Shown: piece after piece, positions 1 to 10,447 of the stretch
Numbering within the stretch: position 1 is the first letter of the stretch
How the letters are laid out: the number at the start of each line of letters is the position of its first letter
Assembly (NCBI GenBank): GCA_025769875.1
Contig: JAGFNK010000245.1
Span: 1 to 64,000, forward strand
Length of the DNA stretch: 64,000 nucleotides
DNA from: Russula earlei
Lineage: Eukaryota > Basidiomycota > Agaricomycetes > Russulales > Russulaceae
Reading direction: 5' to 3'
Notes under the pieces: generated by a model
The model's input: only the letters and a program-made list of their open reading frames with translations
Told to the model about the DNA's origin: nothing
Database searches by the model: none
Made by a program: the position numbers and the translations under genes

Positions 1-640
1 CCTGAGTGATGTTTCCATCATCTGATTTGTCTTTCTGATTGTCCATCTGTCTGGGGATGGTAGGCAGTGCTGATATTCTGTTTGATATGCAGCTGGTCAA
101 AGTTCCCTAATAACTTGGAACTTATTAGTTTGTTGAATCAGATATGATCTTGCTTGGTACTCCCACAAAGGGGAATATTTGTCCTTGTAGAGCTGTGCTA
201 GCTCTTCTCCATCCATTTCTTCCTTGCAAGGAAGCAAGATGATACCCTTGTACAATTGTGGTTGGTGACAGTTATACTGTCATCCTTTTGACTTCAGCAA
301 TTTGACCACAAAGTCCATGCTGACAGTCAAGAAGGGAGTAGCCCCTTCTTCTGGTGGTATGGGATACAGGGGAGGTTGACTCAGATGAGTGTTGGATTTG
401 TTAGCTTAACAAATGGCACATCCTTCCACATATCGCTCAACAAAATGCCTCATGGTGGGCCACCAGTAGTATTGCAATATTCCCAGTAATGTCTTCACTT
501 TCCCAGGGTGTCCTGCTGTGGGACTGTCATGATACTGTTCCAGTCATGTCCTGTGGGTCCCTTTGTCACCTGTAACCACCAAGGCTTCATTCTTCCACCA
601 TAGTGTTAAGGCTCCAAAGTGCCTTAAATAAGATCAATGG
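1..640 (-). mobile_element. Ty3/gypsy integrase fragment, 3' part of pol, decayed
   Basis: Read on the minus strand, the segment encodes a retroviral-type integrase. Near position 530 to 400 there is a zinc-binding HHCC region: HDSPTAGHPGKVKTL followed by YYWWPTMRHFVERYVEGC and a second cysteine. Close to position 50 the motif HPQTDGQSERQ matches the highly conserved integrase core of Ty3/gypsy elements. In-frame stops and frame changes show it is not functional. It belongs to the same element as the RNase H piece at 2100-2788, because the order along the minus strand (RT, RNase H, integrase) is the gypsy order. The element runs off the left edge of the window. Confidence 0.85.
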
Positions 641-2099
641 TTTGTCTATGAATGCATCCTACCAATGCAGATATGCTTGAGTCAAGCAAGCAATACTCAT
701 GATGTTATGAACCAAGGCCAGGTCCTGGCCATAGATTGTCCTATTTCACTCAAGAGAGACCTCTCTCACTTTGCATTGCCAACTCCCTTCCGTTTCCTGG
801 GCTACCCCTCCTGCGGTACAAGATATCGCTATTGCAAAGGCACTATAACACAATCAGGCACCCATTTCCTAATCGGGTAATCATTGCGTGGCAGCCACAT
901 GGTCACCAGCCACCAAGAACCTGAAACAGTGGACACCAACTCTTAGAAACTGTTGCATAACTCCTCTGACATCATCCAGGCTCCAATGACATCATGGCTG
1001 ACTGAGCGACTCCACAGTGACCTCATAGGCTCACTAAGCGCTCCACAATGACATCATAATAATGTCATCACTCCACAATGATCAGTAATGTGCTCAGTAA
1101 GCCTGAAACTTGACACAAGCAAGTTTATGCCTCTGTAGTCCTATTGGATGGTACCAAAGGGTCTAGAATAGTTCCAGTTCTTTGTAATCAACCCTGTACA
1201 CTGTATATAAGCCCCCATGAAGCATGCAGTCATCAGACTGTCCATTTGTGATACTCTCATCTTCCTGGGTACTCCCCGCACGACCACTCAGTCTAAAGAT
1301 TCCCTTGCATCCAAGGTACTCTTCAATGACCGCCTTGTTTAAAGACCTCTCGCTACACTGGCCTCCAGCCTTCGCCTCTGTCTCTTGCAACACCTACCAG
1401 TCCCCATCTGGTACCTCCTTGTCGTTTGGCCTCATCCTCCTGTTCAACACCGCCTTCGCCACATATTGTCTGTTCTGACCCTTGCCCACCTGCTCCTGAG
1501 TCCTTAGTGATCAGCAGTACGTGTCTTGACACATGGAGGGGGAAGGAGTGTTAGATCTTCTGGAGTATGGCAACACAATGAGAGGGGCTCTGCAGACAGG
1601 GTAGGAGTCAACTGTTTGGTATTGGCAAACTAAGTCAAGCTTAAGGCTCAATTGCTACAAACTGGGGGCTTATATAGCCCTCAGGGATAAGGTTTGTGCT
1701 ACTGTAGTACTGGCCAGTGCTATAGAAGCAAAAGGCAGCTCATAGAAGCAATAGTTGCTTCTGTGTAAACAATCTTGGTGCTGGAAGCATTAGGTACTTC
1801 CCTAGTAGCAATCTTGGTGTAATAAGTACTTTCCCATCAGGGAAGCAACATACATGGTGGTACAGGAACATCTGGGACAGAAGCAATGCTACTCATTGCT
1901 TCTTCAACACATCTTTAAGAAGATACGATCAACATGTTCCAAATGCAATATCAAGGAACATAAACAGTCAAGATCTGACACATGCATGAAGCAAACAGTG
2001 CAGTCCATAGTTCAGGTGTTCTGGCATCGTCTGGACCCCAAACCACTTGGTAACACACAGTTTATGTCACTTCTCCAGTTGGTGTCTCTGTACCCAATT
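641..2099. mobile_element. Nested LTR-like insertion(s) splitting the gypsy pol
   Basis: RNase H ends near 2110 and integrase resumes near 620, whereas these domains normally sit only about 100 codons apart, so roughly 1.4 kb is inserted. Within it a purine tract (ggagggggaaggag, 1535-1548) is followed directly by TGTTAG at 1549, the usual polypurine-tract/LTR junction. A matching end, TAACA, lies at 2051-2055, giving a candidate LTR of about 507 bp with a TATA-like cttatatagccc near 1667. A second TATA-like motif (gtatataagc) lies near 1203. I see no coding domain and no clear target-site duplication. Borders are inferred, not proven. Confidence 0.4.
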
Positions 2100-2788
2100 G
2101 AGTGGCTTTAGTTGGTGTCTTTCTTCCCCTTGTTGGTTCTTTATCCATTCTTCTAATGCAGTAGTATGCATTACTCAATAAAAAGGTGGTCAGGTAGCGC
2201 AACCACTTCTTCTTTATCCCCTTGTCCATCATCAAGGTCAGGTCTTCTGGACAGGGCATCTGCTTTATTCCTTGCCCCTGCCTGGTGTTTCAGTTCTAAG
2301 TTGAAGTCTGCCAAGAAGGTCATGTATCTTGCCACTCAACCATTTATCTGCTGAGGATGTTGGTAATGCAACAGATTCGCATGATCTGTATAGACCACCA
2401 CTTTGTGCTTTGCACCTGTGAGCACATGTCTCCAGTGCTTTAAGGCTTGCACCATGGCTAAGAATTCTTTGTCCCATATATCATAATTCTTTTCTGCTTG
2501 CTTCAAGGCTGCTGAGAAGTAACCAATTGGTCTTCTCTTTCCTTGTTGTCCTTCTGGAATAGTACTGCTCCAATAGCATAGTTAGATGCATCTACTTCCA
2601 ATCCAAAGGGTCACTCCTCATCAGGATGGAGCAGGATGGGGTTGGAAGATACTATCTGGATAAGTCATTCCAGAGCATCTTTACATTCTTGAATCCATTT
2701 GAATGGTACTCCCTTCTTTGTCAAGGCAATAATGGGTCAAGCAATCTGGTTGAACCCTTGAATGAAAACCCTATTGTAGCTGAGGACT
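2100..2788 (-). mobile_element. Ty3/gypsy reverse transcriptase end and RNase H, decayed
   Basis: Minus-strand translation gives the RT thumb/connection (FIQGFNQIA, then PIIALTKKGVPFKW) followed by the RNase H core: FGLEVDASNYAIGAVL, GYFSAALKQAEKNYD, a TDHANLLHYQHP motif and a final KADALSRRPD. These are hallmarks of Ty3/gypsy RNase H. Stops interrupt the frame around 2620-2680, so this is a relic. The RT is cut off abruptly at 2788-2789 by the end of an LTR; the rest of the RT is not seen in this window. Confidence 0.88.
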
Positions 2789-3380
2789 TGTTACAGTGTT
2801 ACGGCTGTTAGAGCATTAGCTCAGGGTTCAGTGGGGCCAAGTCCCTGTGACTTGGTTCAAGGGTTCAATGGGGGCTGGCTCAAGGAGACTCGTTCAGAGG
2901 TTTAGTGTCTCAAGACTAAGTCAAGGATGATCTAATCTGCAGACAGAGCTGATCTCCTGGTAATTTCACAGAAGAGAAGGATGAGGATAGAGCAAGAGAG
3001 GAGTAAGAGGAGCACAAGGGTTCCTCCTAGTGTGTTGATGTCAAGCAAGGTATAAGCCAGCACAAGCAAGTTGTGATTGAGAGAGGATACAGGGCAAAGG
3101 ATGTGACAGCAAATGGGACAAAGCTAAGCTTGAGGCATTCCCCAGCTTCTACAGGCGCTTAAATACTGTATCTAGTGAGGCTGTACAGTACCATATGTGG
3201 AACAATAGATAATAGTAAACCAATAGCAAAAGGAACTTGAGTAGTAGATGAAACACAACAGGTGAAACAACAAGGGACCATCAACATCAAGGGATGAAAC
3301 AGTAACCAAGGGTGACAGAAGAGAACAATAATAAGGAAAAAGAGGTTAGTGACAAACCAACAGGAGGGTAGATCATAACA
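2789..3380 (-). repeat. Ty3/gypsy-type LTR, copy A (minus orientation)
   Basis: About 592 bp, starting TGTTATGATC (read on minus from 3380) and ending in TGTAACA (2789). It matches, as reverse complement, a 603-bp segment at 57628-58230. A purine-rich stretch (gaggggggcatgga on minus, 3381-3394) abuts the LTR start, as expected for a 3' LTR behind its polypurine tract. Flanks (ggact / tccat) show no target-site duplication, fitting an LTR that belongs to a larger broken element rather than a clean solo LTR. It interrupts the RT of the neighbouring gypsy relic. Confidence 0.75.
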
Positions 3381-3394
3381 TCCATGCCCCCCTC

Positions 3395-4678
3395 ATGCTT
3401 AGTTCTCTGAACTAATCAGTCTTGGGGCCTGACTCATGGAGGTCATCCCCATCACCTTCTGGCCAAATGCCTTGAGGACCTGTTGCCTTGGGGCAGAAGC
3501 CTCTGTATAGTTCCAATGAGTCCTCCTCAGAATGCAATCTTCTTGACCACTACAATGGGTGTGAGGTCTGATGCAATCCTTGTTCCAGTGACTCTTGGTG
3601 CCGCAATGTTTGCAGACATGTTGGCACTTCTGGAGCTGATGTTATTGCACCTTGGTCATGTGTGCAGGTGTGAGAGGGGTGTTAGGGGTGCCAGCATCAT
3701 CAGAAAACATTTGTGGGAAGTGGGAGGATGACCCCATATGAGTGTTGTTCTGAGACTGGTTGATGACACAAGGGAGATATTCAAGTGGGGGGTTAGGGTA
3801 AGGGGAGGATGAATAGGTGAGGTGGGGGAAAGAGAGTGTGGATGGTTGTTTTAAAACTTCAATGTTATCATAGCTCCCTGCTAGTGAGTAGAAAGGACCA
3901 GTGCTGCGAGAGAGGCCCCCATCAGTCATCATGTTGTCAAGTTGATGATGAACTCAAATGGAGGTGTTGTTAGTGCAAAGACAGCTGTGAATGGTGGCAG
4001 ACTCCTTGGTGTAAGACTGGATTTCATGAAGTTGGTTGGCAAGTTGCTGTTGGAGTACATCCATAGCTCCTTGAATGGCAGTTCATTTGGCCTCTAGAAC
4101 CTTCAGCTGTAGAGAGCCATTGTGGAGGCAGTAGACGTCAGCAAGAGCTCCAGGGTCATGGAGGTTTTTGAGCACTTGGGTGATGTCAAGTGAAAGGGGT
4201 AGTCCTTGACTAGGAGGTGAAGGTCAGAGGCAGTGACAGAGGGGTGGGGGGCAGAGACAACAGGTCAGGTGATGAGCTTTTCTCCATAAGCAGGTTCTCC
4301 TCAACCCGTAGTTCCTAGAAGCATGGGTTTGTCATTCCATAAAGCAACTCATAGGTAAGGTAACAGGCATTGCCACCCATTAACACAAATATAAAATGGG
4401 GGAACATGCATGTAAGGTTCATAAACAAAACCAAGGGGGCCAGGGTGAGTGGGATCTGCTTCAGTGGTGGTGGGTGAGGGGTCCCTTCATGGATGGCAAG
4501 TGGATTGAGGGTGGCAGCAAGGTCTTGAAGTTTGGCCTCATCCAGGACAATGAAGTGTGCTGGTCAATGATATGCTGGATGACTTCTGGTGAGAGGGGTT
4601 CTTGTTTTATGGTGGGGGGGAGGGGTAAGGATGGGTAAAGGAGATGAAGAGGGAGCAGGGGATGACATGGGAGTGTTG
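3395..4678 (-). mobile_element. gag-like remnant with CCHC zinc knuckle
   Basis: On the minus strand, open fragments rich in Pro and Ser (for example 4724-4461 and 3932-3642) lead to a CCHC zinc knuckle near 3630-3570, CKHCGTKSHWNKDC, with the CX2CX4HX4C spacing of retroelement nucleocapsid. It is followed by the polypurine tract and LTR at 2789-3380, with no protease, RT or integrase between. Either pol was deleted or this was a gag-only (non-autonomous) derivative. Frames are interrupted, so it is treated as dead. The foldback element at 4682-5086 borders or interrupts its 5' part. Confidence 0.55.
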
Positions 4679-4681
4679 TAG

Positions 4682-5086
4682 CACGACGGGCAGGAAGGGA
4701 TAAGTTGACTCTGCTTATAGTCAACTCAGTGGATAATAAAAGTAAAATATTTCAAGTGCTGAGTAGGCTCTGTTGCGGCCACAAATTATATTACATAAGT
4801 AATGACCTTAGTTGAGCACGAAAAATGTGACAAAAAAGGTTAAATATGGAGAGTCTACTCATTCCGGCACAACTTTTACCCAGGCTAGGGTAAAAGTTGT
4901 GCCGGAATGAGTAGACTCTCCATATTTAACCTTTTTTGTCACATTTTTCGTGCTCAACTAAGGTCATTACTTATGTAATATAATTTGTGGCTGCAACAGA
5001 GCCTACTCAGCACTTGAAATATTTTACTTTTATATCCACTGAGTTGACTATAAGCAGAGTCAACTTATCCCTTCCTGCCCATCGTG
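4682..5086. mobile_element. 405-bp foldback (hairpin) element, CACTA-like ends
   Basis: Two arms of about 200 bp (4682-4881 and 4888-5086) are nearly perfect reverse complements, with a 6-nt loop (aggcta). Only a handful of mismatches are visible. The termini read CACGACGGGCAGGAAGGG on the left and the complement of CACGATGGGCAGGAAGGG on the right, each flanked by TAG (4679-4681 and 5087-5089). Ends starting with CAC and a 3-bp target duplication are features of the CACTA (CMC/EnSpm) DNA transposon superfamily. There is no room for a transposase, so this would be a non-autonomous foldback MITE. The superfamily assignment is inference. Confidence 0.8.
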
Positions 5087-5797
5087 TAGGTAGAGGTAGC
5101 ATGTTCATGATGCCAAGCTGACCACTCCAAGGGAGTGGGGGTATTTAATGGAACTGACTGTACAACATGATTCCACACTAAACCGCAGAGCTACCCGAGA
5201 TACTTTGGGCGCGCGATAATTTCGGGTTCAGGGGATCGTAGTCCAGCACTAGGACCTGTTCGTTGGGGGATCTAGGAAGGAGGGAAAGTGGGCTCTCATT
5301 GGCGTAGTGATATTGAATGATAGGATGGCTGAGGACCGGTGTCGCTGATCCAGTTGCTGTACTGGGCTGAGTCCGAGATGAACTGGAGACGAGTACGTAG
5401 TGAGGGACTTTGTGTTGTTCATTCACAAACCGCCGTCTTGTTTGCGTGCAGGTTCATCACGCTCATACTGACACGACCCTTAGCCGCGGACACAATCTTC
5501 GTCTGCCAGCTCGGCACGCTCGGGACATCTGTACACGACAACCGAGGCACACCTTTATTGGACAGAGACCGTATATGCCTGTTGCGATCTCAAAGTTGGA
5601 ATGTGCTGTCCCTAACGACGGTAACATGTTCTCATCCGCAGCCCATGACTATAAAACTGGACCATACATTCAACCAATGCAACCACATTCCTAACCGGCG
5701 TTTCTACTTTCTGGGCCGTCCTTGATTGCCATATTCCATTCTCTTGCTTTTGACGCTCTCTTCAATCTCTACGTTCGTTCACGCACGGCCGCGTTTC
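5087..5797. other. Spacer between repeats and first gene
   Basis: About 700 bp with no ORF I can match. A TATA-like gactataaaac lies near 5646-5656, and a pyrimidine-rich stretch lies just before the CAP gene start, so the last 150 bp are probably its promoter and 5' UTR. An upstream in-frame ATG at 5726 would add a second hydrophobic stretch to the CAP protein. Confidence 0.4.
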
Positions 5798-7027
5798 ATG
5801 CCGCTCCTCTCTTTACTGTTCGTCGCGCTTGCGGTCGCGTCTCCCCACGTCGCCTGGGGAGCACCTTCATGCGCCTACGGCACGACTGACCTCAAGTCCT
5901 GCATCTCCAAGTGTAAACATAAGATGGGATGGCCTGGTTTCTCCATGGGTGCACATCGCTGGGGATCTATCGTCCACAAGAGCAATGGGGACATAAATGA
6001 CATGATCATCGAGTTTCTGCAGCGGTTTCCAGTACGTCCCAGTTTCAGAGGATGCCGCCTGTTTTCCTGATCCCGTGCACCCTCAGGAACGGGACGTATA
6101 CTGGGACTCCGGCCTCCCAGCCCGTTGCCCGAACTGACGTCAACACTACGTCCGACGATTGTTCGACGACAGGCGCGCCTCCCGCTCCTTACATGTCGTC
6201 TGACCCCCCCCATGCCCCTCCGCATTCTTTCAACGGGGGCACCAACTCGCCTACCCCCACACCTCCAGCGGAGCCCAAGAAACCATTAACCACCACGACG
6301 TTACCTCTTGAAACGCAGCCAATGTCCACCCCTACTCCTCCATCATCGCCTAAACCAAGATCCGCCACCAGTGTATCGTCTGCAGACATCGACGCCTATC
6401 TCTCGGCACACAAACACTGTTCGTGCCCAGCACGGAGCGTCCCCTCTCACGTGGAGCCCCTCGATTGCTTCCGTAGCCCAGGCTTGGGCAGATAAATGCC
6501 AATTCCAACACTCTGGCGGGCCTTATGGTGGTACGTATCTTCCGCTAGATGATATTATGATCTTTAAAAATCGGCATTCAGAGAACCTCGCGGCCGGTAC
6601 CGGTTCTGGGTATACGATCGCGTCGGCCGTCCAGTCCTGGACGGATGAAGTTTGTGGGTTGCATTGAGACTCGCGATGTGATACGACACGCATTAATGTG
6701 TTATGCTATACAGCCGAATATGATCCCAACAACCCACAGGCCTTCTCATTTTACGCAGGTCGTCTGGAAGTCGACCACTCAGGTCGGTTGCGGTGTCGCA
6801 GACTGTAGTGGGATATTTGATCCGAGCTTCGGGGTGCGATTAAATCTCTCGATTTGCTCCTGCTGGGGAAGTGACGCTAATGATCCTATTTGTAGCTCGC
6901 GCACTTCCATGTTTGTAATTACGATCCCGCTGGAAATGTTATCGGGGAGTTTGCGTATGTCTCCTCCCATTCTGTCTCTGGTGCAACTTGTACTGATTCT
7001 CCCGCTAGTCAGAATGTTCAGGTATGA
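5798..7027 (+). CDS. Secreted CAP/PR-1 domain protein, with a one-base frameshift
   Basis: The start at 5798 gives a typical signal peptide (MPLLSLLFVALAVASP, cut probably after AWG). A Cys-containing N-terminal module (CISKCKHKMGWPG), a Pro/Thr-rich linker and a CAP domain follow. CAP landmarks are visible: NTVRAQHGASPLTW, ENLAAG, HFTQVVWKSTTQVGCG and HFHVCNYDPAGN. Exons I infer: 5798-6024, 6087-6530, 6582-6653, 6714-6833, 6896-7027, all with GT-AG introns of 51-62 nt. Between YLSAH and NTVRAQ the frame jumps by one base at the AAA run 6412-6414; no intron can explain it. Fungal CAP proteins are extracellular and many bind sterols or lipids. Either the copy is freshly broken or the assembly has one extra A. 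Confidence 0.82.
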
Positions 7028-7299
7028 AACCATTGAGGTTAAAAACTGAGCTGGATACTCTCTTCTGTTGTCTTTGTTTGTTTCTTCGCTAGATACATCC
7101 GGATGTACACTTTCTTTCTCGAGCTTGCTCGCCCTATCAACCATTGATGTTATGAACCTTAACCCCTGAGTAGGGTCAGGTGTGCGATGACCTGTTGAGC
7201 CTGCCAGGGCAGAGTTGCTTGCAACCCCTCTTGCTATCACACTTGCCACCTCTCATGTCATTATACATCTGAGCGCAGTGCGCTCCTATCTGACCACTC

Positions 7300-8469
7300 A
7301 TGTCGCATCGTTTCAGAAAGCTTTTCACTGGAGTCCTTAATATATTCGCTTGGCTGGTGTTTGCGTTCGCCCTCGGTGTTTCCCTGGTCGGCTTCCTTTC
7401 GCAGGCAGTACGCACCTCGAAGCGACGGTCATTCAAGAAAAATATCGATGTCTTGATTATCGGGGTCGCGTACACCGTTGTGGTACGCACACCATGCTAT
7501 TCCTCTCAGTGGCTCCCATTTGATGGTGTGGCGACGGGGGGGAAACAGTTCCTGACGTCGCACACGTTCTGCCTGAAACGCAGGATATCGATGCGCTTAA
7601 AGCTGCAGAGGCTGTCGAGGGGACGCGTGGCGCTCCGCAAAGGCGACATCCCAAAGGTGCGTGGCGTGGGATGGGGATCGAACGCAGGGCTTGCGCGTAC
7701 ATCGTGGGGTGCTGACTCGCTCCCCCATCACAACGTCAGCACGTGCACGAATACGTGCTGCAGGAGTATTCGCGTGTCTGTTTGATCTCTTTCGAGTCCT
7801 TGCCCAAGGACGCACACCGAGAAGGATGGGGGAGGCCAGGCACGTCTCCTTTCTCCGTCGGACCTGCCGGGATCTTTACTGATGACCCCAAACGGCGCGT
7901 TCGTTCTTGTTTTTTTTTTTTTTTGACCCCACAGGGACCCGATGGGATGGGTTCTGCTTTCGGCGGTTTCTGCTCGATACCGTCCCAGATCTCGGTCCGT
8001 CTTCCCCCTTCTCGTCACTCGCGGGCTCGAGACGACGGCTGACGATTCGTTCCGACCGCGCCGGCGGCGCCTTTTTCCTTTCCTTTTGTTTTTCTGGTCG
8101 CCCATTCCTAGATGCGCAGGCACGTCTATTGATCCCTAGCTTGCCGCCGCTCCGACCCAATGACCGCATGTCGTATCATTATCGCTTCATTCGCGCCCCT
8201 CTTGCCTACTGATGACGAAGGGCGATCTCCGTTACACTATTACGACTCTGCGATACAGCTCGCGAGGCAGGCGGATCGTGAACCGACAGAGAGGGAATTC
8301 GAAGTTGGCATTGCGGCGGCAGATGAGATTAAGAAAATGTATGTGTCTGACGTATCCCATTGGTTCTCACACATGCCTGATGCTTACACGTCTAAGCCTG
8401 TTCGAGACCCGAGAGGAGATGCTTGAGGGCTCGACGTCTGACCTCACCAAGCTTCCGCTCGCAATGTGA
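7300..8469 (+). CDS. DLT1: Defect-at-low-temperature protein 1 (Dlt1) homologue
   Basis: Matches the fungal Dlt1 family as I know it: an N-terminal membrane helix (GVLNIFAWLVFAFALGVSLV), a second hydrophobic segment, then the conserved VHEYVLQEYSRVCL, PKDAHREGWGRPGT, SPLHYYDSAIQLARQADR and REEMLEGST blocks. Exons: 7300-7482, 7549-7656, 7739-7835, 7935 onward, last exon 8397-8469. The intron after GRPG appears to use a GC donor (AG|GCACGT at 7836) and carries a 15-T tract before its acceptor (7910-7924). Between YRFI and PLLPTDDEG the frame shifts by one base near 8189-8197, probably one extra C. Function is poorly known; yeast mutants are cold-sensitive. The family call is firm, the biochemistry is not. 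Confidence 0.8.
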
Positions 8470-8729
8470 TCCATGAACTGATCCTTGTCCGAATACTATT
8501 CCCAACGCGGGACACTACCCGCGAGCCTTGTGCCGTCAACAAATTTCCTGTGGTCGGCATCAGACCAGTGTAGATCGCGCCTGTGACCTGAAGATCGGGC
8601 AATGGACTCGAAGGACTGGATCTCAACAAGACGTAATTTTTGTCTATTAATATGTATACCCAATTGATGTCAGTAAACACTAATTCTATATATTTTCGAA
8701 AGTTGTTGATACATTAGCCGTCTAATCTT

Positions 8730-9920
8730 CTAGAAGAGGAACACCTGAGACTGGTGAGGAAAGACTGAACAACGCGAGATCGGTGGGGTACCCACCTGAT
8801 CCACGAGCTTGCTGACTGCACGGGGAGCTGGATATTTAGTTCGTCTAAATGTTTTCTGGTTCAAAAGGTCAAGCCACCGGTGAGAAACAAGGAAGAGAAT
8901 GAAGGGGGTACTTCATAGCGGTCATCATGGGAGGAGGGCCTATGGGTATGGTCATAAGATGCTGGAGGCTATGTATGCAGGTGTACATACCACAAAGGAG
9001 TATCTTAATGTTGTCATCGCTGTCGGGAAGATGCGTTTCGATCTGCTCCTTTGACACAAAGCCGACGCCCCCAGTCCATCCTGGCGGGGGATTGTTCAAA
9101 ACATAGTGAACTCTGAATCGGAAGGGATATTTGGCGGCTAGTTCATCGAGTTCCTTCTTCAGGAGGATATCATCATAGTTGACGTTGGCATAAATGAGGC
9201 TCAGCCTGGTCTGATCCTGGGGGTTTTTAAGGGCGGCACGAATGATCTGAAGCATGGGTGTGATACCCGTGCCTCCGGCAATCATACCGATCTCACGAGA
9301 CAATGATGGAGAATAGTTAAATAGTCCCTTTGGACCTTTGACGCGAATCTTTGTCGCCGATTTTAAGGAGAGAAACGTAGCGAGAGATATTGCCTTTCTC
9401 GTAAGCCTGCGGATATTTAGGGCGCGTGCGACGAATTGGTAATATGGTACCTTGATTAGAAGGTCGAAATGACCAAGATCATCGTCGCTGCTGGTGGGGG
9501 TGTAACTACGCATGATCTCTTTGCCATTAATCTCCGCGGAGAGAGAGATGTGCTGGCCGATAGGGAGACCAAGAATATCATTTGAATGGGGAAGAGCAAA
9601 GCGATATCTATGTCCCTCGTTAAGTTGGCGGGGGATAACGAAGGCGAAGCACGGACATGGCAGTGTTTGGGGAAACGATAATCTTTTCTTTGAGGGGAAA
9701 TTCTTTCCATTCTTTTGGGTCAAGAGCAGGCTTCCGGACTAAAGGTTGGCAGAGCAGTGTGAGGATGCAGGATCATATATTGAATTGGGGAGGATGACGT
9801 GCCGGAACGACCAAACTTGAGATAGATAAATGTGCCACTTGCCGCTGCGAGGAGGAGTGCGATAACCTGTGCGATGATGCTCTGACGAGTGTCTAGGAAA
9901 GAAGGTGCTGACGTGGACAT
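8730..9920 (-). CDS. CBR1: NADH-cytochrome b5 reductase (microsomal/outer-membrane type)
   Basis: FAD/NADH flavoprotein that passes electrons to cytochrome b5 for sterol and fatty-acid steps. One N-terminal membrane anchor ([20 protein letters not shown]) is followed by [19 protein letters not shown], the flavin-binding [15 protein letters not shown], the NADH-site [29 protein letters not shown], and a C-terminal DQVFLF with stop at 8730. Start chosen at MSTSAPS (9920); an upstream in-frame Met at 10082 would add a further hydrophobic segment. Introns include 9407-9450 and one near 9612-9661. Two single-base disruptions are visible: an extra T in the run 9350-9352 (between IGDK and IRVKG) and a missing base near 8860 (between KHLDELN and PAPRAVSK). 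MCR1-type is a less likely alternative. Confidence 0.85.
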
Positions 9921-10383
9921 TGTATTGTCGGACTGGGGAAGACCAATGAGGATTAGCCTGGAGATATCGTAGCCTGCTTCACGAAGTTTCGCGGAGAGAA
10001 ACCTAGAAAGAGTAAAGAGGACGATGGCTGTGAAGAGGAAAGAGGCGAGAAAGACGAAATGCAGCGGATTTTGATTTGACATTTCGTCGTACTCGGTGCG
10101 GGTGGCGAGAGAGGCGGCGAGGATTACATAATCAAGGGAACAGTAGGTTGGTTACCGGAGCCGCTGTCACCGTCCGCGGCAGTTGCGATCGATTGGCAGG
10201 GTCAGACGAGTAGACACACTGCCTCACTCGGTTTCCCTTCATCTCCTCGATTGAACTTTTTTATTTCTTTACATATTTTCTTCTTACGGCCTCTCTTTAT
10301 TTCTTGTCCACTGTCATTTCTTTCGCATCCTTCTTGATCAGGTATATTTTTTTCCCCCTCAATTCTCACAGAGCATTGAGAAG

Positions 10384-10407
10384 GCAAAAACAAAAACAAA
10401 AACAAAA
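10384..10407 (+). repeat. (CAAAAA)n microrepeat in phosphatase 5' UTR
   Basis: Three to four CAAAAA units lie about 40-60 bp before the phosphatase ATG at 10448, preceded by pyrimidine-rich sequence. Probably untranslated leader. The 10083-10447 interval also serves as the shared upstream region of the divergent reductase gene. Confidence 0.6.
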
Positions 10408-10447
10408 GAGTCTGGGAACAGTAACAAATCCACGCAGCGCGTGAGCC

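Noticed and set aside
703..1548. A second complete LTR starting TGTTATGAACC at about 703
   Set aside because: A TATA-like box is present near 1203, but I could not find a matching end or a repeat partner, so it is only noted inside the nested insertion.
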